DNA of 64,000 nt. It comes from Anadara kagoshimensis (lineage: Eukaryota; Mollusca; Bivalvia; Arcoida; Arcidae). Made by a program: the position numbers and the translations under genes. The stretch covers positions 13,902,928 through 13,966,927 of the forward strand of contig CM037867.1 in the NCBI GenBank assembly GCA_021292105.1, written 5' to 3'. Below the pieces are notes generated by a model. That model was not told where the DNA came from, made no database searches, and worked only from the letters and a program-made list of their open reading frames with translations. Within the stretch, counting starts at the first letter, position 1. Each line of letters begins with the position of its first letter. Below are positions 44,993 through 59,300 of this stretch, piece after piece.

Positions 44993-45205
44993 TAAAAGCA
45001 TACTAATCGATATCTTAATCCCAACTCCAAAAGCAAAATAAAAGCTTTAAAACTGGCAAAAATGTAACAATTCTAAACCTCCAACAAGTAACTAAGGCGG
45101 ATGCTCTAGAAGGGTTATCGTAGCTAGGTAAACCGGCTAATTATTGCATCAAAATTGAAAATGAAAGTATCATCAAGGTATGGGATGCAAAAAAATTGAG
45201 GGTAA
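44993..45205 (-). repeat. Family A copy, diverged
   Basis: Reverse copy; CATACTAATCGATATC to GGTAATTAAATC, with a short core deletion. Confidence 0.65.
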
Positions 45206-46514
45206 TTAAATCAAATAATAAAGTGAGAAATTAACCACAATAATCAGTTTTGATAAATCTATTGGTAACACATTTTTTTGCGTTTATTTTTTATTTTAGA
45301 TATTCAACTTTATTGATTACTGATTGTATACTAAAATTGATAAGTGCCCTTCAATATTGATATAAAAACACGCCGCCACTTTTGCCATTACTGACCATCA
45401 AAAGTGCGCAATTATAAAATCAGTTACTTCAATATGTTTCTCCTTCATTTGTCTCATTTCCTTGTGTTTTTTCTGTTCTTTGTGACGCTAACAGGAACGT
45501 TTTTTGTTGCAAATGTCCCTCTTATTCTAAAAAAGAACCATTTCATTGTTCAAGCTATTTGCATTTTTCATCTATTTTTTGCGGTAGTTTCTTAAGACAG
45601 AAAACCCAAGAAGACTGAAGTTATAAAATAATATATTTGATGTTATACATTATCTGAACAGAATCTATCAGTAACAGTTTTTTTAAATTATTAAGTCAGT
45701 ATAATATGCAAATATATGTTCCATAACACATCGCGTACATTAACTCAGTTACGAAAAAAGAAACAAATACAGAGAAATTCATTACATTTGTAACATCAGT
45801 ATATCAATTAATTGTCATACAACGTAAGATATGACAATATATCAGTTTCATTAAGCATAACGTACGCCCGTATCTCAATGAGACCAAAAGCAGTTATATA
45901 AAATGACTTAGAACAGTGGAGCAGCGTAATGTTGATGTAAGCGCTAGCAAATATATTTGTTCAATGGGGACTAGGTCAGTTCTGAAACAGCGTATCCAAA
46001 GAACGAACTTACAGTAACTTACCACACAACGTAAGGATATATCCGTGATAGTTCATAATTAGCCTGAGCAAGTTGCATGCTGCAATTGGCAAGTGCGAGC
46101 ATTTAACCTCTATGGATCACAAGAAAATCTTGCTTATAAAATTTTCGAATTAATATAGGAATAAAATTAATTTCTCTTTTAGTTGTGGAAGTATGAAAGA
46201 ATTGGATATTTTGCACACTAAATATTTCGCGTAGCGTACGTGTGAAAATTGCTCAATTCTTTCATACTTCCATGACAAAATGAAAAAATAATTTTATATC
46301 TTTTAAGTCAAATTTTAGAAAATTTTCAACAACAAATAAATAATTTAAACAACAATATTGCCGTAGCAAGTAAAAAATAACAACGCGTAGGCGTATGAAT
46401 TTGAATGTATCTGTACGTCATTAATAATGAGATGGCGTCACTCAGAACCAATCGATTTATGCAATCGTAACAGAAAAATCTGACCAATCAAATTGATTTT
46501 AACAAATTAGAAGT
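45206..46514. other. Gene-free intergenic stretch
   Basis: AT-rich. The hydrophobic 63-aa frame at 45404-45595 follows from T-rich composition and has no splice or family support. Confidence 0.6.
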
Positions 46515-46615
46515 TGTTGGAAGTTCACGTGTCTAACCTAACTTGTCAGTTCCAAAGTTTTTACTTTGTTTCTGGATTGTGGTTCAGACATGGATTAGTA
46601 TGTTTGTTTTTAATT
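46515..46615 (+). repeat. Family A end fragment
   Basis: Starts at GGAAGTTCACGTGTCTAACC and keeps the last third in good shape. Confidence 0.78.
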
Positions 46616-47261
46616 CAATTGTTAAATAAGATAGGTTAATTTAGTTATTTATTTATGTTCCATGATATGGGTATGACGATTACATATGTCAGATGTTTAT
46701 CCTGCATACCAATATTACCAATTTTTAAAAAAAATAATAATCATGTTTTAAGAATTTTTTAAGACTTTTTTTTAAAAATCAATTCAAATGAATTGATTGG
46801 ATCTATTTTGGACAAATTGAATTCAAAATGAATGTTATCACAACAAAACACTTCTTTGTCCAACAAAAAGTATATATACTGTATAGTTGATTTGTAAACT
46901 TTTTTGACACAGATTGGTGTCTATCTACAATGTAAATAGAAAAGATTAAGATGAATTGTCTCATAAACAAGTCATAGATATATCACTGGCGATATATAAA
47001 AACAATAATATTCAAAAAAGTTATTTTCCAAAATATAACAACTAACGAAATATTAGTAATGGTAAACAATCAGTGTTTTATTAGGTTTTGTTAATATGCA
47101 TAATAATAATTCCAATGTTATTGCATTTCAAATTATGTTTTTACGACTCTTATTTTTATCATATCCAGAATAAATATTCAAATTATGATAATTTGACACT
47201 ACATTATAATCCACGCGTTTAGGCGGAGTTAATTTCCCCTTTATCCAGATATAACGTAACA

Positions 47262-47398
47262 TCTATCCTGCTATGCTCGCCGCTATATAGCGTTTTATTC
47301 ATATGTTTTTACTGGGTTTTTTTTGTGCAATCTATCCTGCTATGCTCGCCGCTATATAGCGTTTTATTTATATGTTTTTACTGGTTTTTTTTGTGCAG
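47262..47398 (+). repeat. Two-copy ~67-bp tandem repeat
   Basis: CTATCCTGCTATGCTCGCCG with GCTATATAGC occurs twice in direct repeat, nearly identical. Confidence 0.9.
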
Positions 47399-47811
47399 GC
47401 TACACCATCATCCGTCAGGTTATATAATCAAAAACAAACATACTAATCCATGTAATCTAATAAATTGCACAATGAAAGGATAAAATATCTTGCTTACCCT
47501 CACTAAATTTATGTCATCAGCGTAACAATGAGTTTTAAGTATTTATTTATTAGTGTTTTGTCATCTCCTTTATAATCACATATTAATCTGTATCCCAATG
47601 ATATCATTGTTGATGCCACTGGTTTAAGTTTGTAGGACATATCCAATAAACCGTGTGATTATCTATTGATATTATGCGATGTAAATGGATTTATAATCAA
47701 ATAAATGAAGTGTGAATTCCTTGATCACTGGTAGTAGACACCTTATTCACTGGTGTGCAAAAATTAAATTGAAGTTGTAGAAAAAAAAGTTATAAAGCTA
47801 TATATCATTTA

Positions 47812-48038
47812 ATTGTCCTGGATATATTTGACGTCCTATAGTTCAATGTTCCTTTCACACAATTTTAAATACACACGTGGCGGGTGTAGCTACATGTAGC
47901 TAAACAGAAGGTGCTTACCCTTCCGGAGCACCCGGTCTCACTTTCCTGGTTGACGTCTACTAGTCTAGCCTAACTTGTGAGTTCCTTTGCTTCTGGATTG
48001 TGATTCGAACATGGATTAGTATGTTTGTTTTTTATTAG
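47812..48038 (+). repeat. Family A copy, 5' truncated
   Basis: Core has a small duplication, GTAGCTACATGTAGCTAAAC. Confidence 0.82.
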
Positions 48039-48227
48039 GTTAACCGTTAACTACCAAACGATATTGTACAATAATTAAAATACTGAGAAATACTACTTTT
48101 TAATTATTAAGTTGAATGTTGTGTGCCAGGCAACTTAATAATATTTATCTAAAATATAATTGAATGTGAAAACATGCCACATTATCCCTGAGTGTGCAAA
48201 AACAAAATTGAAGCTGTAAAACAGTTA

Positions 48228-48320
48228 TAAGGCAGTTCACTTGTTTTACTTGTCAGTTTCAACTTTTTTAGTTTCCTTTTGGATTGTTAATCGGACATGG
48301 ATTGGTATGATTTTTGTTAT
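48228..48320 (+). repeat. Family A end fragment
   Basis: Final third only, diverged (GGATTGTTAATCGGACATGG). Confidence 0.6.
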
Positions 48321-49344
48321 TTAAAAATATCTAATCCAATGTTTTAATGAGGCGGTGTGTCGTTCATTAGTAATACAACTTTTCACTTTTTCGATTACTA
48401 TAAAGTAAACCAATAACAATAACAATGCGTCATTGTAAGTACAATCTCGATATACGATTTAAGTTAACAATTCACTATCAAACGCCTTTCTACAATAATT
48501 AAAATTCTGAGACAATACTGTTCTTAATTTATTAAAATGTTTTGTAACTTGCAACTTAATAATGATTAACTAAATATTTTTGATATGAAAACATGCCACC
48601 ACCTTGATATTTATCATAATTCAGACTACCACCACCTTTTACTAAAACAATAACGCAACAAGTTTAATTCTTGTTTGCCAAAATCGTCATAAACTTCTAG
48701 ATTTCTGAAAATTCTTTCCAAAAGTACAACATATTTAGGTAAATGTTAGAAATACAACATTTCAGGTCAGAAATTACTAATAACTTAAAATTCTTGAAAT
48801 CAATAGACATTAATAATTTCGAAACATAATCACTATCCGTCTTCTTTGTGAATGGTGGCTGGTAATATGGAAAACATCCGTGGGTACATTGACTTATGTA
48901 TCATGTGTAGCATTTTATTGACGTATTTATACATTAATTAGATTATATTTCACTCAATATTATTGTTTTATCGACGATTTATTGAAAATGTTTCTCATTA
49001 TTAATAAGAAATAGTTTCGGTTCGACATCAGAATCGCTGATGGCAATTCACTGTTGCAATCCAAAATGTACCTTAATGTGTACACTATAATGATGTTTAA
49101 AAACTAAAACGTAACATTTTTAATATTTTAGACAATTTTCAGTTGTTTTAATAATCAGTTTTAATATATTATGACATCTTTTAGAAATATACTGAACAAA
49201 AAAGTTAAGGAACACATCAACAACATTATCTATTTTTATAGAACGTAAAGCCTTAAGTAATGACAGGCCATTAAAAATAATTTGGTGATCATTTATTTTA
49301 AAAGAACTATGTCAATTGTTATGTACCCCTTTCTTCGTCGATTT

Positions 49345-49520
49345 CGATTTCATACGTAGCGTGTATATTTAGCTAAACAGGAGGCGCATGTCCTTCCGGA
49401 GCACTCGACCTTCACTTTTCTGGTGTTTCACTTTTTAAATTCATTTGCCAATATCAAGCTTTTTAAATTGCATTGGGATTGTTTTCTGGAGATTGATAGT
49501 ATAATAGTTTTTGATTATCA
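49345..49520 (+). repeat. Family A copy spanning the start of the 3.25-kb duplication
   Basis: The duplicated block begins inside this repeat, at CTTCCGGAGCAC (about 49393). The second copy starts at the same point, 52643, so a family A repeat marks the breakpoint. Confidence 0.75.
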
Positions 49521-51439
49521 AATACATATCTGAATATCTCTTGCTTCTATGATACTGTAGTTAAGAAAAACAATCATTTCTGAATTTCAAAATAATTGAT
49601 GTTCAGAACCTTTTAACAAGTCACAAGTTTCAAACAAATTTAATTTTATAATTGAAACGAAATCCAATTTAAAAAATAATCATCCGCTGTTAAAAATGAT
49701 TAATTATCAAATTACATATAATACCAGTTTTAATTTTAGAGAGCGAAACTAAAATTTAATTATAATATAGAAATTAACATAATTAATATATCTTTCTATA
49801 ATATTAATTTTGATTCTTTAAATTAACTAGAAACAAATCTAATTTGTAAAGATCGTGATTTATAGAATTTGTCAGTACTGTATTATATTGCATTTAGTTC
49901 AGTCATTTTTATCTGTCATACTTAACTATGTAAGACCCATGGATTTAAGAAACACAATTTAAATAGATACATTGCAATAGCCAATGTAACCAAGGGATAT
50001 AAAACAAGGGAATGATAAAAACATCTAAACATAAAAAGAACATAACCGAGTACAATAATTATAAAAACGTATGGTTGGATTAATGAGACTTTATCCTAAA
50101 TGGACCGTTTTGGATTTTCAAAAATACATGTCTAAATATTCTTGCTCGTAAATAAAAAGTTATAGTGTAATAACGAAAAATGAGTATGTTTTCTGGTTTT
50201 TGATATTTATATTAAATTGTTCTCCGAGATCGACCTTTGACGTTATTATTTCTGAAAATGTTTTCAATACACAATCTTTACAAGTCTTAAAAAATGTTCC
50301 TCTCGAGATTAAATTTCGTATTTTCTGTTCGGGGAAATTAAAACTGACTGCTTCACATATAACTTATGCTATATTTCAACATTAAATAGACTCACTGCTA
50401 TGTGTAGCTCCGTGCGTAGCCGAAACGCTTTTAGCTGTACTGCATGGATTCAAATCCCAACCGGATATATTTTATTTATTATGTTATTGATTTTAAATTT
50501 TATCTATCTTAAATACATCGACTCATCTAATATTTCTTTAAGACGTTATGATTTAGTGAAATGCTAGAGCCCGGATTATATGCCTTGACAATAGTCTGTT
50601 GTTTTTGATATGGCTGACAGATACTTCAAGACAATGAAAAACATATCTATATTAATGTTGATTTATTGTTTGGTAAAACAAGGTTTATTTCCATTAGAGA
50701 TTCAACTATTTGCGCAGTTGATTGTAAATAAATTCGGTGGGTTTGGTACCTCTAATAGTTTACTAATGATACTATAATGACATCACAATCCTTGGCATTA
50801 ATCTCCTTGTTTACATTTTTGTATTGTTTGATGTTCTCGAATGAAATGTTTGTTGCAATTAATTTGTTTTTCAATATTTTAATTTCCTTTTTGGAAAGAC
50901 CTAATGCACGGATATATCAATATTCAATTATATTTAAAAAATGTTTAAAAACTCAAAACTCCCACATGCTTTATTAACACATCTAACATAACAAAATCCG
51001 TTTTACTCGTTCACTCCGTCGACAAATGACTAAAATGCATTATGTAGTAATCAATGTGCGCTTGTAACTCAACTCTATAAAAATGGATGCAAGGGAAGTT
51101 ATATTTTGAACAAGCAGGAGTGGCTTTTTTTATTTTCATGCTGTATTTTATTGTAGTGATTTTGACAGTGAAAGACAAACTTTATAGCGTATTGTTTTAG
51201 TTGTATTATTCGTGCCGGATGTTTTAAACATAAACAGTTCACCCTATTGTCAATGTTAACGGTTTAACTTCAGCTCGTATAAGTTCGTTTGAATACAACG
51301 CCGAACTGAAAAAAATGATTGAAACTAACATATGGATAAGTATGTTTGTTTTTAATACATAAACAGCAGCGAGAAAATATAAAAGATAGAGCGAGGTGAA
51401 ATAACTGTATTTGTCAGTTTCAAAGTATATCCTTAGCTA

Positions 51440-51590
51440 ATTTTGGTAACATATTTTTGGTCCTTTGGTTATTTTTTTTAATATCTTCACAAAAATAATT
51501 TTGGTGCAAGCACTACTGAAAAGGTTTTGTATTCCGAAACGACCGTCTAGGACTGTAAAATTAAAACTGGTATAATATGTAATTTCAAAG
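51440..51590 (+). repeat. Hammerhead repeat, copy 11
   Basis: Fold at 51510-51553. It lies in copy 1 of the 3.25-kb duplication and has lost about 17 bases (a TTTCATAATTTTGG segment) that its twin keeps. Confidence 0.7.
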
Positions 51591-52338
51591 TTTTTACATG
51601 GCGTTGGGATTTGGACACGGTAAAGTATGTTTGTTTTTGATTTATAAAAACGTAGCGTATGTAAATAACACATGTGTGCTTAGTTTCTTTTTAGCATTTA
51701 GCAATATTCTTAAATTGCTTATTACTTTTTCCATGTAATGTACAAATCATTGAGCACGTTTTAGTTTAAAGTATAAGGTATATACAGATATTAACTGTTT
51801 CATGAACTTTCAGGCTTTCTCGTGTACATACGTGTTGTTATTCATTGTTTCTCAATATTTTGCAATATCTTTTGAAGTTTACAATGTCATATAAAATATC
51901 AGCGAGCACGTTTTGGTTTAAAACATAAAGATATTAAAGTATATAAAATAATAAAATGGTAATTAAATGACATTTGAAATTCTATTACCAAATATATATT
52001 TTGGTATCTCTTTGTAATTGATATACAATTTGACTATTTAGTAATTTTGAGAGGTTTATTTGTAGCAATTGTCAGACAGACATTCTATCCTTTCATATAT
52101 ATCATCTATATAGGCCATGTATAGTTGATGAGAAAAATAAAATCCAAAATGAATCTGAAGAAGGTGGAGTCGATAAAATTCATCGTGTATCTCTACGCTC
52201 TTCCAAACTTAAAATTTAATACAAACATGTTAATATGTATCAATACAAATTTAATTTACCGCACGATGATTTAAAATATACATATTACCAACTCAACCTA
52301 CCCACACATTCCTTAAGATCTAAGCGCAATTAATAGAG

Positions 52339-52339
<1 letters not shown>

Positions 52340-52372
<33 letters not shown>
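52340..52372 (+). repeat. AT dinucleotide tract, copy 1
   Basis: TA repeat shared with 63499-63521 in copy 2, where it is shorter. Confidence 0.9.
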
Positions 52373-52374
<2 letters not shown>

Positions 52375-52642
52375 AGATGTAAACTTTTCTTAACCGAGTG
52401 TCACTGCCTGGTATTCTGGCCGTATCTGCATTTTGATTTCTAGGAAAAACCTGATAGTGCTGCTAGTATTTGCAGGTCTCCTTAAACAGTTTATACATGG
52501 ACATCAATCAGTCTCTTAAAAATAAAATAAAAATGACATGTTTTGCAAATTGAATTATGCTTTAAACTTTTACCTCGCATTATATATGACAAACAAGTCA
52601 ATCTTTCATAAGCAATACCTTGGCGTACACCAATTGGAGACG

Positions 52643-55625
52643 CTTCCGGAACACTCTACCTTAACCTTTCTGGTGTTTAACGTGTTTAAATTCATTTGCC
52701 AATATCAAGCTTTTTAAATTGTATTGGGATTGTTTTCTGGAGATTGATTAGTATAATAGTTTTTGATTACCAAATACCAAATATTACCAAATTACCAAAT
52801 ACATATCTGAATGTCTCTTGCTTCTATGATACTGTAGTTAAGAAATACAATTATTCTGAATAATTGATGTTCATAACCTTTTAACAAGTCACAAGCTTCA
52901 AACAAATTTAATTTTATAATTGAAACGAAATCCAATTTAAAAAATAATCATCCGCTGTTAAAAATGATTAATTATCAAATTACATATAATACCAGTTTTA
53001 ATTTTAGAGAGCAAAACTAAAATTCAATTATAATATAGAAATTAACATAATTAATATATCTTTCTATAATATTAATTTTGATTCTTTAAATTAACTAGAA
53101 ACAAATCTAATTTGTAAAGATCGTGATTTATAGAATTTGTCAGTACTGTATTATATTGCATTTAGTTCAGCCATTTTTATCTGTCATACTTAACTATGTA
53201 AGACCCATGGATTTAAGAAATACAATTGAAAATGGATATATTGCAATAGCCAATGTAACCAAGGGATATAAAACAAGGGAATGATGAAAACATCTAAACA
53301 TAAAAAGAACATAACCGAGGACAATAATTATAAAAACGTATGGTGGGATTAATGGGACTTTATCCTAAATAGACCGTTTTGGATTTTCGAAAATACATGT
53401 CTAAATATTCTTGCTCGTAAATAAAAAGTAATAGTATTATAACGAAAAATGAGTATGTTTTCTTGTTTTTGATATTTATATTAAATTGTTCTTCGAGATC
53501 GACCTTTGACGTTATTATTTCTGAAAATGTTGTTAATACACAATCTTTACAAGTCTTAAAAAATGTTCCTCTCGAGATTAAATTTCGTATTTTCTGTTCG
53601 GGGAAATTAAAACTGACTGCTTCACATATAACTTATGCTATATTTCAACATCAAATAGACTCACTGCTATGTGTAGCTCCGTGCGTAGCCGAAACGCTTT
53701 TTAGCTGTACTGCATGGATTCAAATCCCAACCGGATATATTTTATTTATTATGTTATTGATTTTAAATTTTATCTATTTTAAATACATGGAATCATCTAA
53801 TATTTCTTTAAGACGTTATGCTTTAGTGAAATGCTAGAGCCCGGATTATATGCCTTGACAATAGTCTGTTGTTTTTGATATTGCTGACAGATACTTCAAG
53901 ACAATGAAAAACATATATATATTAATGTTGATTTATTGTTTGGTAAAACAAGGTTTATTTCCATTAGAGATTCAACTATTTGCGCAGTTGGTTGTAAATA
54001 AATTCGGTTGGTTTGGTACCTCTAATAGTTTACTAATGATACTATAGTGACATCACAATCCTTGGCATTAATCTCCTTGTTTACATTTTTGTATTGTTTG
54101 ATGTTCTCGAATGAAATGTTTGTTGCAATAAATTTGTTTTTCAATATTTTAATTTCCTTTTTGGAAAGACCTAATGCACGGATATATCAAGATTCAATTA
54201 TATTTAAAAAATATTTAAAAAGTCAAAACTCCCACATGCTTTATTAACACATCTAACATGACAAAATCTGTTTTACTCATTTTTTCGTCAACAAATGACT
54301 AAAATGCATTATGTAGTAATCAATGTGTGCTTGTAACTCAACTCTATTAAAATGGATGCAAGGGAAGTTATATTTTGAACAAGCAGGAGTGGCTTTTTTG
54401 ATATTCATGCTGTATTTTATTGTAGTGATTTTGACAGTGAAAGACAAACTTTATAGCGTATTGTTTTAGTTGTATTATTCATGCCGGATGTTTAAACATA
54501 AAGAGTTCACCCTATTGTCAATGTTAACGGTTTAACTTCAGCTCGTATAAGTTCGTTCGAATACAACGCCGAACTGAAAAAAAATGATTGAAACTAACAT
54601 ATGGATAAGTATGTTTGTTTTTAATACATAAAGAGCAGCGAGAAAATATAAAAGATAGAGCGAGGTGAAATAACTGTGTTTGTCAGTTTCAAAGTATATC
54701 CTTAGCTAATTTTGGTAACATATTTTTGGTCCTTTGGTTATTTTTTTTAATATCTTCACAAAAATAATTTTGGTTTCATAATTTTGGTGCAAGCACTACT
54801 GAAAAGGTTTTCTATTCCGAAACGACCGTCTAGGACTGTAAAATTAAAACTGGTATAATATGTAATTTCAAAGTTTTTACATGGCGTTGGGATTTGGACA
54901 TGGTAAAGTATGTTTGTTTTGGATTTATAAAAACGTAGCGTATGTAAAGAACACATGTGTGCTTAGTTGAATACTGTTTCTTTTCAGCATTTAGCAATAT
55001 TCTTAAATTGCTTATTACTTTTTTCATGTAATGTACAAATCATTGAGCACGTTTTAGTTTAAAGTATAAGGTATATACAGATATTAACTGTTTCATGAAC
55101 TTTCAGGCTTTCTCGTGTACATACGTGTTGTTATTCAGCGTTTCTCAATATTTAGCAATATCTTTTAAAGTTTACAATGTCATATAAGATATCAGCGAGC
55201 ACGTTTTGGTTTAAACATAAAGATATTAAACTATATAAAATAATAAAATGGTAATTAACTGACATTTGAAATTCTATTACCAAATATATATTTTGGTATC
55301 TCTTTGTAATTGATATACAATTTGACTATTTAGTAATTTTGAGAGGTTTATTTGTAGCAATTGTCAGACAGACATTCTATCCTTTCATATATATCATCTA
55401 TATAGGTCATGTATAGTTGATGAGAAAATAAAATCCAAAATGAATCTGAAGAAGGTGGAGTCGATAAAATTCATCGTGTATCTCTATGCTCTTCCAAACT
55501 TAAAATTTAATACAAACATGTTAATATGTATCAATACAAAATTTAATTTACCGCACGATGATTTAAAATATACATATTACCAACTCAACCGACCCACACA
55601 TTCCTTAAGATCTAAGCCCAATTAA
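52643..55625. repeat. Segmental tandem duplication, copy 2, left part
   Basis: Second unit, about 3250 bases downstream of the first. A short insertion of ACCAAAT repeats near 52770 and a few indels distinguish it. Interrupted at 55625 by the 7.9-kb TIR element. Confidence 0.9.
54690..54870 (+). repeat. Hammerhead repeat, copy 12
   Basis: Fold at 54793-54836; twin of copy 11 through the segmental duplication. Confidence 0.7.
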
Positions 55626-56371
55626 TAGTCAGGGGGCAGATCCCAAAAATGTGACACCCCCTAAACTTTTTTGTTAAAAGCAAGAAACATGGTGGATCTT
55701 ATTGCCCTATATGTACTTAGTTAGGCTAGGTATGTTTCCAACTTGACTTTTTCCGTTTAATGAAAATGTGGCTGCCAATCCAAGATGGCCGCCATAAAAG
55801 ATCATTTAAGTATAAAAATTCAATATCAAATCAACCACTAAATCTTTTAAGTTGAAATTTGGTATTTGATCAATTAAATATTTATACTAATTTTCTATGA
55901 ACAAATATTGGTTGTAAAATTGAATATGGCCGCCATTTTCAAGATTGCTGATATAAAATCATCGCGCTGCATTTTAAATCAAATACAACAAAGGATGTCA
56001 TTATTTTATGACATAAAACCAATGTATTGTATTTAATATATATGTACTTAGTTAAGCTAGGTATGTTTCCACCTTGACTTTTTTCGGTTTAATGAAAATA
56101 TGGCTGCAAAATCCAAGATGGCCGGCCTCCAAAAAAAGATAATTTTAAAATTGAAATTCAATAACAAATCAATCGCTTAACCTTTTTAGTTGAAATTTCA
56201 TATTTGATATATAACATATTTACACTTATTTTTTATGAACAAACTGTGGTTGTAAAATTCAATTTGGCTGCCATTTCTTAAGATGCCCGACTTATAATCG
56301 TCGCACTGCATTTGAAATCAAATACAACAAAGGATGTCATTATTTTATGACATAAAACCAATGTGTGTGTG
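55626..56371 (+). repeat. Left long TIR made of two ~333-bp subrepeats
   Basis: GTACTTAGTTAnGCTAGGTATG occurs at 55711 and 56044. Each subrepeat carries AAGATGGCC and ATGGCnGCCATTT motifs. Confidence 0.82.
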
Positions 56372-59300
56372 TTACATATTATGTGAAAATATTATTAGTA
56401 CTGCTCTTTAAAATAATTTTATGTAATTTAAATAATTTAACTAACGAAGCCAAAACATTTTTTATGTTTTCAATAAATATCATTTGAATTAATTTAATAG
56501 CTATGACTTTTGACCTCTACAATAAAAAAATATAGTCCTCTCGCTCATTCAAACATTTAAAGAGGTCCAACAGCAACATGATTAACATCCATAAGCACCT
56601 TGAAGCAATGTATTCTATACGTATATCACTTATATTTATTATATAAGTATGATCAGAATATAACATATTTCCCCGGTTCAACAATTCACCAGGTATCAAT
56701 ATAGATTGAATAACAGTTTGTTGTTTCAAAAAGATTACATGTAATTGTAAAACAAAAACCAAGACCATAACAAAAACATCTGACTCGCTACAAAGGATAG
56801 GCGTCTGACCATTATCTGTTTCTTTGGCACAAAGAACAATTCTTATGTCTGCCTCTTTATGATTTGCTCAAAGACCTGATTTACCTCACCCTGTACTCGA
56901 GAATGTAGTATTCGCATCCTAAAAACCATAACCGAACCATCAATTGCTTGCACACACCCTTTTTGTTTATCTCATTTGATATAAAACTAAAAAAATAGAT
57001 TCTTTCTTTATTCTCGTCCATATGTATATTGAATTGTTCCAATTTTCAACATTTCATCTCTATTCTGCAGTACATGTATTATTCTTTAAATCGAATTATT
57101 CTTACCAGTTCGTACTTGTTTACATGCTCTATGATTGCGATTTGTGGATAGATAGTTGTGTGTTTGATTTATTTTTTTATCAGACTTTATAGAATGCTCA
57201 AAATATCAATCAAACAAAACATCACAAACCATCTACTCTATCACTATACCTGAAATGACACTTTGTGCTATCTGAAAATCTACAAAGTTGTCAAAGGTTT
57301 GTGCATTGGTGCTTTCCGAATGCTGTTAACCAATGTCATACTCTCTATCATGGTACAAATCTTTATACCTTTTTCTGAACATTTCTGAATGGCATCATCA
57401 GCCTGTGGCTACATCAGATGTTTGTTTATTGGTCGTAAACTACCTGATGATGTTACTTAGACTACAGTTACGTCTTTTTGTCTAGTATATCACTATCACC
57501 ATTACCTCCTCCTACGTTCACTTGTACAATGATATGTGACTGCGAACGGGGAAATGGGTCCAGTTGCGCTCTGACGTCAAACTGAGAAAATTGGACAGAA
57601 AGTTTGACGTCACCAAATTGTGCACCTTGCATTGAAATTTATGATGGAGTTCATGCAAACACAAATTTATCAAGCAACCAAACGAGTGCATTTATTGAAC
57701 TGGTGCTTCGCGTGTATCTGTATTAACCTGTACATTTTTAAAATTATAACCAATCTACATTAATTTATAGAATAAAACAGTGAATATGCGCTCAGATTTA
57801 ATTTAAAATGTTAAATTGACCTGACCTATTAACAAACTCGATTTGCCGTTTTTAGACGGTCTTCAAGTAATGTTTGATAATTAAATACAAATATTCTGAT
57901 TAAGCAGTACTAGCATCATTGGTATTGTTAGATGGCACGATTCAAATAGATACACAGGAGCTGAATTTCCCCTAGATCGAGTGGTGAACACGATATATTA
58001 CTAGCAGCTTCGATCTTCAATAAAATGTCTTCTATTACGTCCGTACTACGCCGGTCAAAAATTAGACCTCTGATTGTAGGTCATGTTCATGAAAGTGATG
58101 CTGGTTAAAGCGATGGTTTCCACATTGTCGACATAATGAATTATCAAAGCCATACAATATTTATTTATTTATTTATAAACAATACGGATAGCTGAAGTCT
58201 GTGTGGTATTGTTGTCAAATTGATTTACCTATTTAAAGCTCTGAAAATCCTATTTTCCCTCGTTCAATGATTAATTTTTAATCTAGGCAGTGAATAAAAT
58301 AAATTCGTAACTTTCTATGGATCCTGTCATAGTTTTCTGTAAATCACTCCGTATTATACAATTTTCAGTCAAGATATAAATAAATCATGCCTGACCTACT
58401 CTACAAGCTTGAAAGGCACGTCGGTTCTAGCTTCTTATTGAACGAAATAATGTAAATATGTCTCTGTGTTGATAGTTTAATTTACTTTTTCATTTTTAAA
58501 ATAAATAATACTTTACAGTATTAAATCACGGTAAGGTTTATTCAAAGCTAGTAACAACAATACCTTCTTATAGTTTTAAAAAGAACAGAAAGAAAAGATT
58601 TTTAACCACATAAAAATGTTACTTTTCATGGCCTGGTGTTTTCAAATCACAGCCATTGCTGTTTTTTTAATTAAAAAAAATATCACTTTAAATAAGTATC
58701 ATATTGAAAATCAGAATAATATTAAATAAGATTGAGTTTTATATTAGCCCAGTTTCCTCTGGATGAGTTTGCGCTTCTAAGCATCTTGATATGATTTAGT
58801 CTCTGACAAGAGCGGCTTGATATGATAACTTTCTAAAAAATATAGAGATCTTGTGCAAGAAAGCCCCGAGTGGCGAAAGCACATGACTGACAATATCATT
58901 GTATTGCGCAGTCAGGGTAAGTGGAGAAATGGAGTTTACGCCAAGGCGTTAAATTATATTTTTACTTATATTGAGGCCAAAAGTTGGGTGGTGGATAAAT
59001 CCGGAGGGCCCGGATAACCCCTTACCTTCAGTAATCGAACAGACAAACCTCACAGTTGGATCTGTCCCAAGTAAGATTCGAAGTAGGAGGCGCTGTGATC
59101 CTTATTTGTGCTCTAGACTGCACGGTCACCGAGACCCCGGGTGAGTTATAGGGGTGCTGATGATGTTGTTAGTGTCAAATGAAGTTTCCATCTACGGTTA
59201 CTTATTCTGGCGTACAAAAGATTGTGACACTTGTTTCTCAACTTGCTATCATTTGATATTTTGTCTACCTTACTATTTTATATCATCGTATGTTAACATA

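Larger units (their letters stand above)
49393..52636. repeat. Segmental tandem duplication, copy 1 (3.24 kb)
   Basis: Matches 52643-55622 plus 63492-63779 with only scattered differences. Contains family A and H pieces, a tRNA-like ATTCAAATCCCAACCGG segment, and AT-rich filler. Short open frames (50200-50385, 50777-50977) recur in copy 2, but through high identity and not visible selection. Confidence 0.9.

Noticed and set aside
50200-53837. Paired open frames as a duplicated gene
   Set aside because: Similarity follows from the whole 3.25-kb duplication; the frames differ in length, include a tRNA-like SINE segment and have no recognisable domain.
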